Shown in pieces: positions 1-6,925 of a stretch of 15,682 nt of DNA. The notes under the pieces are model-generated. The model saw only the letters and a program-made list of their open reading frames with translations, ran no database searches and was not told the DNA's origin. The stretch spans positions 1 through 15,682 of the forward strand of contig UQNB01000045.1 of the NCBI GenBank assembly GCA_900542235.1, read 5' to 3'. This stretch comes from an uncultured Collinsella sp. GTDB lineage: Bacteria; Actinomycetota; Coriobacteriia; Coriobacteriales; Coriobacteriaceae. The translations under genes were made by a program, and so were the position numbers. Each line of letters begins with the position of its first letter. Position 1 is the first letter of the stretch.

Positions 1-124
1 CGACATAACCGGTGTAGCCTTCACGCAGCGAAGCTGTTGGAATAAATGCGACTTTTTTATTTTCAATTTCTTCCTTTATCAGACTTCCTACACTTGAAAA
101 GTGAGAACATAAAAACAGTTTCAT
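1..124 (-). CDS. Peptidase E-like (S51 / type 1 glutamine amidotransferase-like) protein, N-terminal part
   Basis: Reading leftward from ATG at 124-122 gives 41 intact codons before the window edge cuts the gene. The start is fixed by a GGAGAA ribosome-binding site seven bases upstream. The protein begins MKLFLCSHFSSVG and continues with KKVAFIPTASLREG. A short beta strand, a serine-rich turn and then a second strand ending in FIPTA is the usual start of peptidase E (aspartyl dipeptidase, MEROPS S51) and its Firmicutes/Actinobacteria relatives. The catalytic Ser nucleophile, His and Asp/Glu would lie outside the window, so activity cannot be judged. The sequence is clearly AT-richer than the housekeeping genes to the right and uses codons such as TTA, ATA and AAA freely, which suggests recent acquisition. 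The family assignment rests on 41 residues only. Confidence 0.7.
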   Translation of the reverse strand, partial: MKLFLCSHFSSVGSLIKEEIENKKVAFIPTASLREGYTGYV

Positions 125-154
125 CAATATTCTCCTTTATATATAAATTCTTAT

Positions 155-183
155 TTGTTGAACTAAGCCGTGTATACCATACT
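155..183 (+). promoter_or_regulatory. Weak candidate rightward promoter
   Basis: TTGTTG (155-160) and CATACT (178-183) are separated by 17 bases and point toward the hairpin-rich segment at 229-464. Both hexamers are imperfect and the surroundings are AT-rich, so a chance match is quite possible. It is listed because no gene follows it on this strand, so if real it would drive a non-coding transcript. Confidence 0.2.
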
Positions 184-228
184 CTCCAATGAAAGAACGC
201 CCTGATATAGCGAAATTTTGCCGTTTTC

Positions 229-358
229 CTGCGTACGTGCGTACACACTCCACAGGAATTCTAAGGGGCCTGCCCCCTTAGCACACGGACTTTGGAACAA
301 AGTCTAGTGTGTTACGCCTTGCCAGAGGTGTACAGGCTCCCGGTACGCACGTACGCAG
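229..358. repeat. Nested inverted-repeat element, predicted four-way junction
   Basis: A perfect 16-bp inverted repeat closes the unit: 229-244 (CTGCGTACGTGCGTAC) pairs with 343-358. Each arm is an approximate tandem pair of an 8-mer (GTACGCAC/GTACGCAG). Inside lie three adjacent hairpins. 261-268 pairs with 274-281 (8 bp, GC-rich, 5-base loop). 282-311 has CACAC/GTGTG outside and GACTTTG/CAAAGTC inside around a GAA loop. 313-319 pairs with 326-332 (7 bp with one G-T pair). Together they form a cloverleaf-like four-way junction. I see no target-site duplication at the ends and no transposase. It could be a MITE-like non-autonomous element, a recombination or attachment site, or the core of a structured RNA. 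It matches no RNA family I recognise: it is not tRNA, tmRNA, RNase P or SRP RNA. Confidence 0.7.
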
Positions 359-588
359 CAATTGCCATCAATGCGCCATATAAGTGGCGATCAAGTTCGC
401 ATAAAGCGACCTTGGTTCCGCAAAACAAAAGGCAGGATACCATCACCACGATGGTACTCTGCCTCTGTTCGTTTCTGTTTACCGTTCCGAGTGGTCCTTC
501 CGCAGAATTACCGATAAACAAAAAACGTACCCGGACCCTTTCTCGTATAGATTCGGGTTCGAGTGCGAACTGAATGTTGGAGCAATAA
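359..588. other. Gene-free, hairpin-rich spacer
   Basis: No convincing gene is present. Both strands have short open frames of about 93-95 codons, but they overlap each other, run through the hairpins and resemble no protein I know. Further imperfect inverted repeats are visible. 390-395 and 397-400 pair with 411-416 and 406-409. 551-554 and 557-561 pair with 572-575 and 566-570 (GTTCG, AGTG loop, CGAAC). The last recalls a tRNA T-arm, but no acceptor or anticodon stem surrounds it. Together with 229-358 this may be the remains of a mobile element or one long structured transcript. Confidence 0.5.
421..464 (-). terminator. Candidate leftward intrinsic terminator
   Basis: AGGCAG (430-435) pairs with CTGCCT (459-464) and TACCATC (438-444) pairs with GATGGTA (450-456), giving 13 bp broken by one two-base mismatch. 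On the minus strand the stem is followed by TTTTGTTTTG, a fair U-tract. It lies beyond the stronger terminator at 589-629, so it would catch only read-through or a transcript starting between the two. On the plus strand the tail is merely T-rich. Confidence 0.45.
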
Positions 589-629
589 AAAACCACCACA
601 AAGGTGCTTGTCCCCTTTGTGGTGGTTTT
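589..629. terminator. Strong bidirectional terminator after the dehydrogenase gene
   Basis: AAAACCACCACAAAG (589-603) pairs perfectly over 15 bp with 615-629 around an 11-base loop. The A-run and T-run on the two sides let it work in both directions. It begins ten bases beyond the stop of the leftward gene at 639-1721. The same stem recurs at 8230-8270. Confidence 0.9.
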
Positions 630-638
630 GGGTTAGGC

Positions 639-1721
639 CTAGAGCGTGCGGCCGTAGGCGTTGGCGGCCTTGATGGCGGCGGCGAACTTCTCGTCGGTGA
701 AGGGCTCCGGGTTGCCTTGCTTCCACTCGTTGGTGGCGTGCGCGTACTCGCACAGGGCCGGGATATCGGACTCGGAAAGCCCGACCTGCTCAAGCGTCAC
801 GGGCAGCCCCATCTGCTTGTTAAAGGCAGCATAGCGCTCAAGGTTCTCGGTGTCGCCCGTATAGGCAAACAGCACGAGCACGCCCAGGCTCACGACCTCG
901 CCGTGCAGGTAAGTGCCCTCACGCGGAATGCTGCAGGTGGCGTTGTAGAACGCGTGCGCCACGCTCGAGTTGTAGTAGTAATCGTTCTGGTTGGTCAGGT
1001 TGGAGACGTAGCCCGTGTTGACCACGATGTCGAGCGCGATCTGCTTGACGGCCTCGCTCGACAGGTTCTGGCGCACGTCCTCAAGACCCTGGACGCCATA
1101 GGTAAACAGTGGCTCGGAACAGGTGTGGGCGAGCGCCAGGCCAAGACCGGCGGTGTGCTCCAGGTTGCCGGCGCTCGTGGCGTACTCGACCTCGGGCTGT
1201 TTGGACAGGGCATCGCCCACGCCGGCCCAGAAGTACTCTGCCGGTGCCTTGGCGATGATCTTGGGGTTGATGAAGATGTGCGCCGGTCGGTTGGGGTACG
1301 AATAGCCCTCGAGCGAGCCATCGTCGTTGTACACGACGGCAATGGCGGTCGCAGCGGAGCAGTTGGAGCAAATCGTCGGCACCGTAAAGACGATCTTCTT
1401 GAGCTCGATGGCTGCGGTCTTCACGGTGTCGAGCGCCTTGCCGCCGCCGCAAGCAATGAGCACGTCGGCTTCCTGGCAGGCGGGGGAGTTTACGACCTTG
1501 GCGATATTGGCGCGCGTACTGTTGGTGCCGTAGACGCGCGTCTCCAGAATCTCGACGTCGGTACCCGCTAGCGCAGCTTCGATACCGGGAAGTGCTGCGG
1601 CCAGTGCCCGCTTGCCACCGATGATCGCGACCTTTGTCGCTCCGTACTCGGCCAGCGCGCCGGGCAGCTCGTCAAAGCAATCCTCGCCAACGGTGTAGTC
1701 GCTCATTCCAATCGTGCGCAT
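639..1721 (-). CDS. gldA: Iron-containing alcohol dehydrogenase family, glycerol dehydrogenase-like
   Basis: 360 residues, the usual length for the GldA branch of the group III metal-dependent alcohol dehydrogenases. These cytoplasmic NAD(P)-dependent enzymes oxidise glycerol to dihydroxyacetone or handle related polyols. The N-terminal Rossmann-like half has VAIIGGKRAL at 31-40 and the dinucleotide loop GGGKALDTVK at 92-101. The helical half carries the likely metal ligands Asp170 (GVGDAL), His256 (AHAFYN) and His273 (LHGEVV). All expected ligands are present, so the enzyme should be active. The ATG at 1721 is preceded by AGAAGG six bases upstream; an in-frame ATG five codons later is less well placed. 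The gene stands alone, divergent from the ileS leader and closed by the terminator at 589-629. The true substrate cannot be told from sequence, because the family also includes hydroxyacid and glycerol-1-phosphate enzymes. Confidence 0.85.
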   Translation of the reverse strand: MRTIGMSDYTVGEDCFDELPGALAEYGATKVAIIGGKRALAAALPGIEAALAGTDVEILETRVYGTNSTRANIAKVVNSPACQEADVLIACGGGKALDTVKTAAIELKKIVFTVPTICSNCSAATAIAVVYNDDGSLEGYSYPNRPAHIFINPKIIAKAPAEYFWAGVGDALSKQPEVEYATSAGNLEHTAGLGLALAHTCSEPLFTYGVQGLEDVRQNLSSEAVKQIALDIVVNTGYVSNLTNQNDYYYNSSVAHAFYNATCSIPREGTYLHGEVVSLGVLVLFAYTGDTENLERYAAFNKQMGLPVTLEQVGLSESDIPALCEYAHATNEWKQGNPEPFTDEKFAAAIKAANAYGRTL

Positions 1722-1842
1722 AGCAACCTTCTTTCGTTCGATAAAGTGCTTTCAGGTATTTTGCTCCAAGAGAAGGTCCACAGCCTCGAGAAATTTCGAA
1801 CGTATAAAACCAGTGTTGAGGGTTTTTCGTCGGCGCGGAACG

Positions 1843-1851
1843 TGCTAGCAT
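1843..1851 (+). promoter_or_regulatory. Candidate extended -10 promoter of the ileS leader
   Basis: TGCTAGCAT (1843-1851) reads as an extended -10 (TG-n-TAGCAT) just before the T-box leader. The only good -35 match, TTGAGG at 1816-1821, is 24 bases away, too far for a standard spacer. The promoter is placed mainly by the start of Stem I at about 1863. Confidence 0.4.
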
Positions 1852-1862
1852 ACTCCGCATAA

Positions 1863-2164
1863 GCGTTGATGGGGACGAGTAGTCGGCCGTCCGCATGCTA
1901 CAGAGAGCGGGGAGCGCTGAGAACCCGTGCATGCGACCGATGAAAATCACCCCGGAGCTGCGGTCCCAACGGACGTGCCGTACAGGCACATCTTAGTAGA
2001 CATCGCCGAGATGGTCGTCGATACAGGCCAGCCGAGTAACGGATGCGAGCGCGCGAATACGCGGGCGAGGGCATCTAAGCTGGGTGGTTAAGCGAAGAGC
2101 TTTTGCGGGCGTGCAGCTCGTTTTGTGGCGCTTCGTCCCAGCTTGTAGGGACGGGCGCTTTTTT
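1863..2164 (+). promoter_or_regulatory. T-box riboswitch (tRNA-Ile sensing) controlling ileS
   Basis: The leader senses uncharged tRNA-Ile. Stem I is full length. Its base pairs CGTTG (1864-1868) with CAACG (1967-1971), and upper helices pair TCGG (1883-1886) with CCGA (1937-1940) and GCATGC (1893-1898) with GCATGC (1929-1934). The AGAGAG bulge is at 1902-1907 and the distal stem is CGGG/CCCG (1908-1911/1924-1927). The specifier loop holds ATC (1946-1948), an isoleucine codon, followed by A. A Stem III candidate pairs GATGC (2042-2046) with GCATC (2071-2075). The T-box core GGGTGGTTAAGCG follows, with UGGU (2085-2088) able to pair with the NCCA end of a tRNA whose discriminator is A. Antiterminator pairing is AAGCTGGG (2077-2084) with CCCAGCTT (2137-2144) and AAGCG (2090-2094) with CGCTT (2129-2133). 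It excludes the terminator at 2128-2164. With uncharged tRNA-Ile bound, transcription should continue into ileS. Confidence 0.93.
2128..2164 (+). terminator. Regulated terminator of the ileS T-box
   Basis: GCGC (2128-2131) plus TCGTCCC (2133-2139) pairs with GGGACGG (2148-2154) plus GCGC (2155-2158): 11 pairs with one bulged T and a single G-T pair, followed by six T (2159-2164). The 5' half is shared with the 3' half of the antiterminator, so only one can form. Confidence 0.9.
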
Positions 2165-2207
2165 GGTGCCCAGAGGGCGTGCGCGCCCATGACATGAAAG
2201 GGGTACC

Positions 2208-5009
2208 GTGGCAAACGAGTACAAGCAGACGATGAATCTGCCCAAGACCGGTTTTCCCATGCGTGCCGGTCTTTCCAAGTCTGAGCCTAAGCGACTTAAG
2301 GACTGGCAGGACAACAAGGTCTACGAGCAGGTTCTGAAGAAGAACGAGGGTCACAAGAAGTTCGTGCTGCACGATGGCCCTCCGTACGCCAACGGCCCGA
2401 TCCACATCGGCCACGCCATGAATAAGATCTCTAAGGACATGATCAACCGCTACTGGATGATGCAGGGCTATGAGGTTCCCTATGTCCCCGGTTGGGACTG
2501 CCACGGTCAGCCGATTGAGCATAAGGTCGAGGAGAAGCTCGGCACCGAGAAGTTCAACCAGACCCCCACGGCCAAGATTCGTGAGCTCTGCAACGAGTTC
2601 GCTGTCGAGAACATCGAGCTGCAGAAGGCCGGCTTCCGTCGTCTGGGCGTGCTCGGCGACTGGGACAACCCCTATCTGACGCTCTATCACCAGCATGACG
2701 CCGCCGACATCGAGGTCTTCAAGGCCATGTTCGACAAGGGCATGATCTATCGCGGTCACAAGCCCGTCCACTGGTGCAAGCACTGCCACACCGCACTCGC
2801 CGAGGCCGAGATTGAGTACTCCGATGAGACGAGCCCGTCCATTTTCGTGCGCTTTGAGATGACCTCCAAGCCCGCCGGCCTCGAGAACTTCGACGGCCCG
2901 GTCGACTTCATCATCTGGACGACTACGCCGTGGACCATCCCTTCCGACCAGGCTGTTTCCCTCAAGCCCGGCGCCGCCTATGTCGCCGTTGAGCACGATG
3001 GCCGCGCCGAGGTCATGCTCGAGGACCTGGCTCCCAAGTGCTGCGAGGAGTTTGGCTGGGAGTACACCCCGGTCATGGTCGACGGCAAGCCCTACGTGGT
3101 TCCCGCCGAGACCTTCCATCACATCCACTACAAGCAGCCGATCTTTGACGGTGTCGAGGGCGTGGCGCTGCTGGCTGATTACGTCGGTGTCGACGACGGT
3201 ACCGGTATCGTCCACAACTCGCCCGGCCACGGCGTCGACGACTACTTTGCCTGCCTCAAGGAGGGCATCACCGACATCTGCATGCCGGTCGATGACGACG
3301 GCAAGTTCTATACCGGCGAGGAGTTTGGCACCGGTGGCCCCTTCAGCGGCATGGATACCGACGAGGCCAACCCGCACATCATCGAGTTCCTGCGCGAGCG
3401 CGGCACCCTGGTTCTCGAGAAGAAGATCACGCACAGCTATCCGCACTGCTGGCGCTGTAAGCACCCGGTGCTCTTCCGTGCTACCGACCAGTGGTTTGTC
3501 TCGATGGATAAGACCGGTTTGCGCGAGCAGGCTGGCAAGGAGGTCCGCGAGAACGTCAAGTGGTATCCGGCCCACGCGGCAAACCGCATCGGCGCCATGG
3601 TCGAGCAGCGTCCCGACTGGTGCATCAGCCGTCAGCGCAACTGGGGTGTGCCCATCCCGAGCTACACCTGCGCCGACTGCGGCGAGAAGGTCATGAACGA
3701 CGCCACGCTCGACGCTGTCATCAAGCTCTTCCACGAGAAGGGCTCCGACGCCTGGTTCACCGATGCTCCCGAGAGCTACCTGGGCGAGGCCTGCGTCTGC
3801 CCCAAGTGCGGCGGCCATCACCTTAAGGCCGATAAGGACATCCTCGACGTGTGGTGGGATTCCGGCGTCTCCTGGAAGGCCGTCTGCGAGTATCGCCCCG
3901 AGCTTGAGTATCCGGCGGACGTGTATCTTGAGGGCTCCGACCAGCACCGCGGTTGGTTCCAGAGCTCGCTGCTCACCTCGGTGGGTGCCAACGGCCACGC
4001 TCCGTACAAGGCGGTCGTCTCGCAGGGCTTCACCCTCGACGGCCAGGGCCGCAAGATGTCCAAGTCGCTCGGTAACGTCATCGACCCCAATAAGGTCTGT
4101 GACGAGATGGGCGCCGACATCATCCGCCTGTGGGTTGCCTCCGTCGACACCAGCTCCGACGTGTCCATCGACCACGAGATCCTTGCTCGTACGTCCGATG
4201 CCTACCGTCGTTTCCGCAACACGCTGCGCTTCCTGCTCTCCGAGCTCGAGGGTCAGTTTGAGCCCGAGACTGACGGCGTCGCCTTTGCCGACCTGCTGCC
4301 GCTCGACAAGCTCATGGTTGCCCGCCTGACCCAGGTCCAGGCCGAGGTCGACGATGCCTACGCCAGATACGAGTTCCCGCGTGCCTACCGCGCGCTCTAC
4401 GACTTCGTGGTTACCGAGCTCTCCAACGTGTACCTCGACGCCCTGAAGGACCGTCTGTACTGCGAGAAGCCCGGCTCGCTCGAGCGCCGCAGCGCCCAGA
4501 CTGTGCTCGCCGAGCTCTTCTCGATGCTCATGCGCGACCTTCAGCCGATCCTGTCCTACACGGTCGACGAGGCCATGGCCTATGCGCCCGCCGGCTGCGT
4601 CGATCACCAGAAGTACGCCGCGCTGCTCGATTGGTACAAGTCGCCCATCACGTTCGACGAGGCCAATGAGTTTGAGGGTGTGCTCGAGGCTTCACTCGAG
4701 CTCCGTAGCGCCGTGACCAAGGCCCTTGAGGATGCCCGCTCCGCCGGCACCTTCACTAAGAGCCAGCAGGTCCGCGTTAAGGCGGTCGTTCCCGCCGAGA
4801 TGTACGCGCTGCTGACCGGCGACAAGGCCGTCGATCTGGCCGAGTTCTACATCGTCTCCGATGTTGAGCTGACCCAGGGCGAGGAGCTTTCCGTTGCTAT
4901 CGAGGCTGCCGAGGGCGAGTGCTGCGACCGTTGCTGGAACTACCGCACCACCGTCGGCGAGTACAACGGCCACGCTCACATTTGCAAGAGGTGTGCGAAT
5001 GCCCTTTAA
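2208..5009 (+). CDS. ileS: Isoleucyl-tRNA synthetase
   Basis: 933 residues, the normal length for bacterial (type 1) IleRS, a class I enzyme that charges tRNA-Ile. The HIGH motif is at residues 66-69 (GPIHIGHA) and KMSKS at 616-620. The Rossmann catalytic domain is split by the CP1 editing domain, which shows the typical TTPWTIPSDQA and TGIVHNSPGHGVDDY segments. The C-terminal zinc finger is intact, with Cys906, Cys909, Cys926 and Cys929 in CCDRCWNY and HICKRC. The start is GTG at 2208, with AAAGGGG four bases upstream; the ATG at 2194 is out of frame. Expression is controlled by the upstream tRNA-Ile T-box. A hairpin terminator follows at 5080-5119, so lspA is probably transcribed separately, although the order ileS-lspA-rluD is common in bacteria. 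Confidence 0.98.
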   Translation: MANEYKQTMNLPKTGFPMRAGLSKSEPKRLKDWQDNKVYEQVLKKNEGHKKFVLHDGPPYANGPIHIGHAMNKISKDMINRYWMMQGYEVPYVPGWDCHGQPIEHKVEEKLGTEKFNQTPTAKIRELCNEFAVENIELQKAGFRRLGVLGDWDNPYLTLYHQHDAADIEVFKAMFDKGMIYRGHKPVHWCKHCHTALAEAEIEYSDETSPSIFVRFEMTSKPAGLENFDGPVDFIIWTTTPWTIPSDQAVSLKPGAAYVAVEHDGRAEVMLEDLAPKCCEEFGWEYTPVMVDGKPYVVPAETFHHIHYKQPIFDGVEGVALLADYVGVDDGTGIVHNSPGHGVDDYFACLKEGITDICMPVDDDGKFYTGEEFGTGGPFSGMDTDEANPHIIEFLRERGTLVLEKKITHSYPHCWRCKHPVLFRATDQWFVSMDKTGLREQAGKEVRENVKWYPAHAANRIGAMVEQRPDWCISRQRNWGVPIPSYTCADCGEKVMNDATLDAVIKLFHEKGSDAWFTDAPESYLGEACVCPKCGGHHLKADKDILDVWWDSGVSWKAVCEYRPELEYPADVYLEGSDQHRGWFQSSLLTSVGANGHAPYKAVVSQGFTLDGQGRKMSKSLGNVIDPNKVCDEMGADIIRLWVASVDTSSDVSIDHEILARTSDAYRRFRNTLRFLLSELEGQFEPETDGVAFADLLPLDKLMVARLTQVQAEVDDAYARYEFPRAYRALYDFVVTELSNVYLDALKDRLYCEKPGSLERRSAQTVLAELFSMLMRDLQPILSYTVDEAMAYAPAGCVDHQKYAALLDWYKSPITFDEANEFEGVLEASLELRSAVTKALEDARSAGTFTKSQQVRVKAVVPAEMYALLTGDKAVDLAEFYIVSDVELTQGEELSVAIEAAEGECCDRCWNYRTTVGEYNGHAHICKRCANAL

Positions 5010-5079
5010 GGCACGGTAACTCGGCATTTTAGTTATAGGGAGAATTTGGGCGCCTTCGGCCCATTTGCTCCGCTGAATA

Positions 5080-5119
5080 AAAGCGGCATTCTGTTTTTCG
5101 GAATGCCGCTTTCGTTTTT
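5080..5119 (+). terminator. Terminator after ileS
   Basis: AAAGCGGCATTC (5080-5091) pairs perfectly with GAATGCCGCTTT (5101-5112) over 12 bp around a nine-base loop. Five T follow at 5115-5119. Confidence 0.9.
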
Positions 5120-5230
5120 AGCTGGTTATTTCGCTTGCGTTGGTGGATATGTCGTGCGCTCTGCGTGTGGCAATATAAGATGGTTACTTGCACTAAGCGT
5201 AATTTGAGCTTTTGAGGGTAGGGGATTGAT

Positions 5231-5830
5231 TTGGGTCGTGCTGGGGATATGACGCCGCCTTTGCGTTGGCGGTTGGGTGTTGCTGGTGGGGTGGCGCTGT
5301 CTGTGCTGCTTCTTGACCAGCTGACCAAGCTCGCGGTTCGTGCCGTGGGCGACGCTTTGCATGTGACCGTCATCCCTGGTGTCATCGACTTTATGTTTGT
5401 CCGCAATATCGGTGCTGCCTTTAGCATGGGCGAGGGGCATGGCATCGCGTTTGCCGTGCTGGCGTTGGCGGTCATTATTGCTATTGCCGTGTACCTCGTT
5501 CGTGCACCCCAGCTTGCTCATCTTGAGGTTGTGGGCATGGCGATGGTTGCGGGCGGTGCTATCGGCAATGCTATCGATCGTTTGGCTTTTGGCTTCGTGA
5601 CCGATTTTATTGCCACCACCTTCATTGACTTCCCCGTCTTCAATGTTGCCGATATCGGCATTACCGTGGGCGTCGTGGTCGCCCTCTTTGGCTACATGTT
5701 CTTGAGCCCCGCGGCCCGTGAGGTCGATGCGACCGCCGAGCTTAACGCCCGTGACGAGGCCCGCGCCAAGCGCAAAGCCAAGCAGCGTGGGGAGCGTACC
5801 CGCAAGATTCGCGAAAGGAATGAGCGCTAA
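5231..5830 (+). CDS. lspA: Lipoprotein signal peptidase (signal peptidase II)
   Basis: 199 residues. LspA is the inner-membrane aspartic protease that removes signal peptides from lipid-modified prolipoproteins. Four hydrophobic segments are visible. The family motifs are all present: LLDQLTK (27-33), NIGAAFS (59-65), GNAIDR with catalytic Asp116, and FNVAD with catalytic Asp141. The start is taken as TTG at 5231, with GGGG six bases upstream; the in-frame ATG at 5249 has a GGGG only two bases away, too close. The last 40 residues or so form a charged, mostly basic tail rich in Arg, Lys and Glu that shorter LspA proteins lack. It probably faces the cytoplasm. The stop codon overlaps the start of the next gene by one base, so the two are likely co-translated. 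Confidence 0.95.
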   Translation: MGRAGDMTPPLRWRLGVAGGVALSVLLLDQLTKLAVRAVGDALHVTVIPGVIDFMFVRNIGAAFSMGEGHGIAFAVLALAVIIAIAVYLVRAPQLAHLEVVGMAMVAGGAIGNAIDRLAFGFVTDFIATTFIDFPVFNVADIGITVGVVVALFGYMFLSPAAREVDATAELNARDEARAKRKAKQRGERTRKIRERNER

Positions 5831-6843
5831 TGGCCGACATCCATATCCTTGTTGCCGATGATGCCGCTGGTCAGCGTCTTGACGCCTATCTGGGCGCCAA
5901 TGACGGCTGCCCTACGCGTTCTGCCTGCGCGCATCTGATTGAGGGCGGTGCTGTATGTGTCAATGGCGAGACCTGCCTGTCCAAAAAGTACGCCGTGCGA
6001 GCCGGCGACCGTATTTCGGTCGATCTGCCCGAGCCGCACGATCCCACCGATGTGATTCCCGAGGCCATCCCGCTCGACATTCGCTACGAGGACGACTATC
6101 TTATCGTGCTCTCCAAGCAGCGCGGCCTGGTGTGCCATCCTGCGCATGGTCATGAGAGCGGTACGCTCGCGAATGCCCTGGTCTATCACTGTGGTATCGA
6201 CCATCTGGGCACCGTGCAGGGCGAGGACCGCCCCGGTATCGTGCATCGTTTGGATCGCGATACCTCGGGTCTCATGCTTGCGGCCAAGGACGATGACACC
6301 CAGCGCGCGCTCCAAAATCTCATTCGCACGCGCACGCTCGACCGCCGCTACATTACGCTCGTTCACGGGCACATCGCCATGGACGAGGGCACCATCAACA
6401 CCGGTATTGCCCGATCGACGCGCGACCGCGTGAAGATGGCGGTTTCGGACGATCCCTTTGCGCGCCAAGCCATCACGACCTTCAAGGTCCTTGAGCGTTT
6501 TGATTCCACGCGTTTTGACGACGGCTACACGCTCGTCGAGTGCCACCTGTTTACGGGCCGCACACATCAGATTCGCGTGCATATGCGCCATATCAACCAC
6601 GCCTGCGTGGGCGATCCGCTCTACGGTAAGTGCGATGCACGCGCCGATCAGGGCCTGACCAGGCAATTCCTTCATTCTTGGCGCGTCGCATTCGACCATC
6701 CCGTGACGGGGGATCGCATTGAGTGCCGCGACGAGCTGCCGTGGGATCTCGCTGCGGTTCTTGACGACCTGGCCCCGCGCTCGCTTGGCCGCACCGCTGC
6801 CGGCGACGAAATCGTTCCGCAGCTCGGTCTCCTCGAAGCCTAG
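5830..6843 (+). CDS. RluA/RluD-family 23S rRNA pseudouridine synthase
   Basis: 337 residues. The enzyme isomerises specific uridines, most likely in 23S rRNA. An N-terminal S4 RNA-binding domain covers about residues 13-70 (QRLDAYL, then HLIEGGAVCVNG and AVRAGDRISV). The catalytic domain carries GIVHRLDRDTSGLML, with the catalytic aspartate at 142, then ALQNLIRTRTLDRRYITLV and the late motif TGRTHQIRVHMRHI. The start ATG shares its A with the lspA stop (TAATG), the usual arrangement of this pair. The domain layout fits RluD best, which modifies helix 69, but RluC-type or other specificity cannot be excluded from sequence. No clear terminator follows; the next gene has its own promoter. Confidence 0.92.
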   Translation: MADIHILVADDAAGQRLDAYLGANDGCPTRSACAHLIEGGAVCVNGETCLSKKYAVRAGDRISVDLPEPHDPTDVIPEAIPLDIRYEDDYLIVLSKQRGLVCHPAHGHESGTLANALVYHCGIDHLGTVQGEDRPGIVHRLDRDTSGLMLAAKDDDTQRALQNLIRTRTLDRRYITLVHGHIAMDEGTINTGIARSTRDRVKMAVSDDPFARQAITTFKVLERFDSTRFDDGYTLVECHLFTGRTHQIRVHMRHINHACVGDPLYGKCDARADQGLTRQFLHSWRVAFDHPVTGDRIECRDELPWDLAAVLDDLAPRSLGRTAAGDEIVPQLGLLEA

Positions 6844-6861
6844 CCAGTATTAGGTGGTTTC

Positions 6862-6891
6862 TTGAACTCGGTCACCCTACGGTAATATATA
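6862..6891 (+). promoter_or_regulatory. Promoter of the glycosyltransferase gene
   Basis: TTGAAC (6862-6867) is followed by GGTAATATATA. The -10 is either TAATAT (6883-6888, spacer 15) or TATATA (6886-6891, spacer 18). It sits about 35 bases before the start codon. The GG directly before TAATAT also occurs at the alaS promoter. Confidence 0.65.
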
Positions 6892-6925
6892 CGATTGTTT
6901 ACGTAACGCGTTCCTGGGAGCCTGC

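Noticed and set aside
229..464. CRISPR array
   Set aside because: The repeats here are inverted, not regularly spaced direct repeats, and no cas gene is present.
551..575. tRNA T-arm-like hairpin with GGTTCGAGT
   Set aside because: No acceptor, D-arm or anticodon arm can be placed around it, and the pairing differs from a real T-arm.
229..588. Group II intron domain V, SRP RNA, tmRNA or RNase P RNA
   Set aside because: GGAAG and GTACG fragments recall these, but the conserved cores and pairings are absent.
292..599. Overlapping open frames of 93 and 95 codons on opposite strands in the spacer
   Set aside because: They run through hairpins and a terminator stem, have no good ribosome-binding sites and resemble nothing known.
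717..1571. 284-codon open frame antisense to the dehydrogenase
   Set aside because: It lies wholly inside a well-supported gene on the other strand, and its Val/Gly/Asp-rich low-quality sequence is typical of antisense frames.
2088..4607. 839-codon open frame antisense to ileS
   Set aside because: It mirrors the GC-biased codon use of ileS, where TTA, CTA and TCA are avoided. It has no recognisable domain, and ileS is beyond doubt.
5168..5181. lspA promoter around TATAAG
   Set aside because: A -10-like hexamer is present but no -35 is recognisable at the right distance, so it was not listed as a feature.
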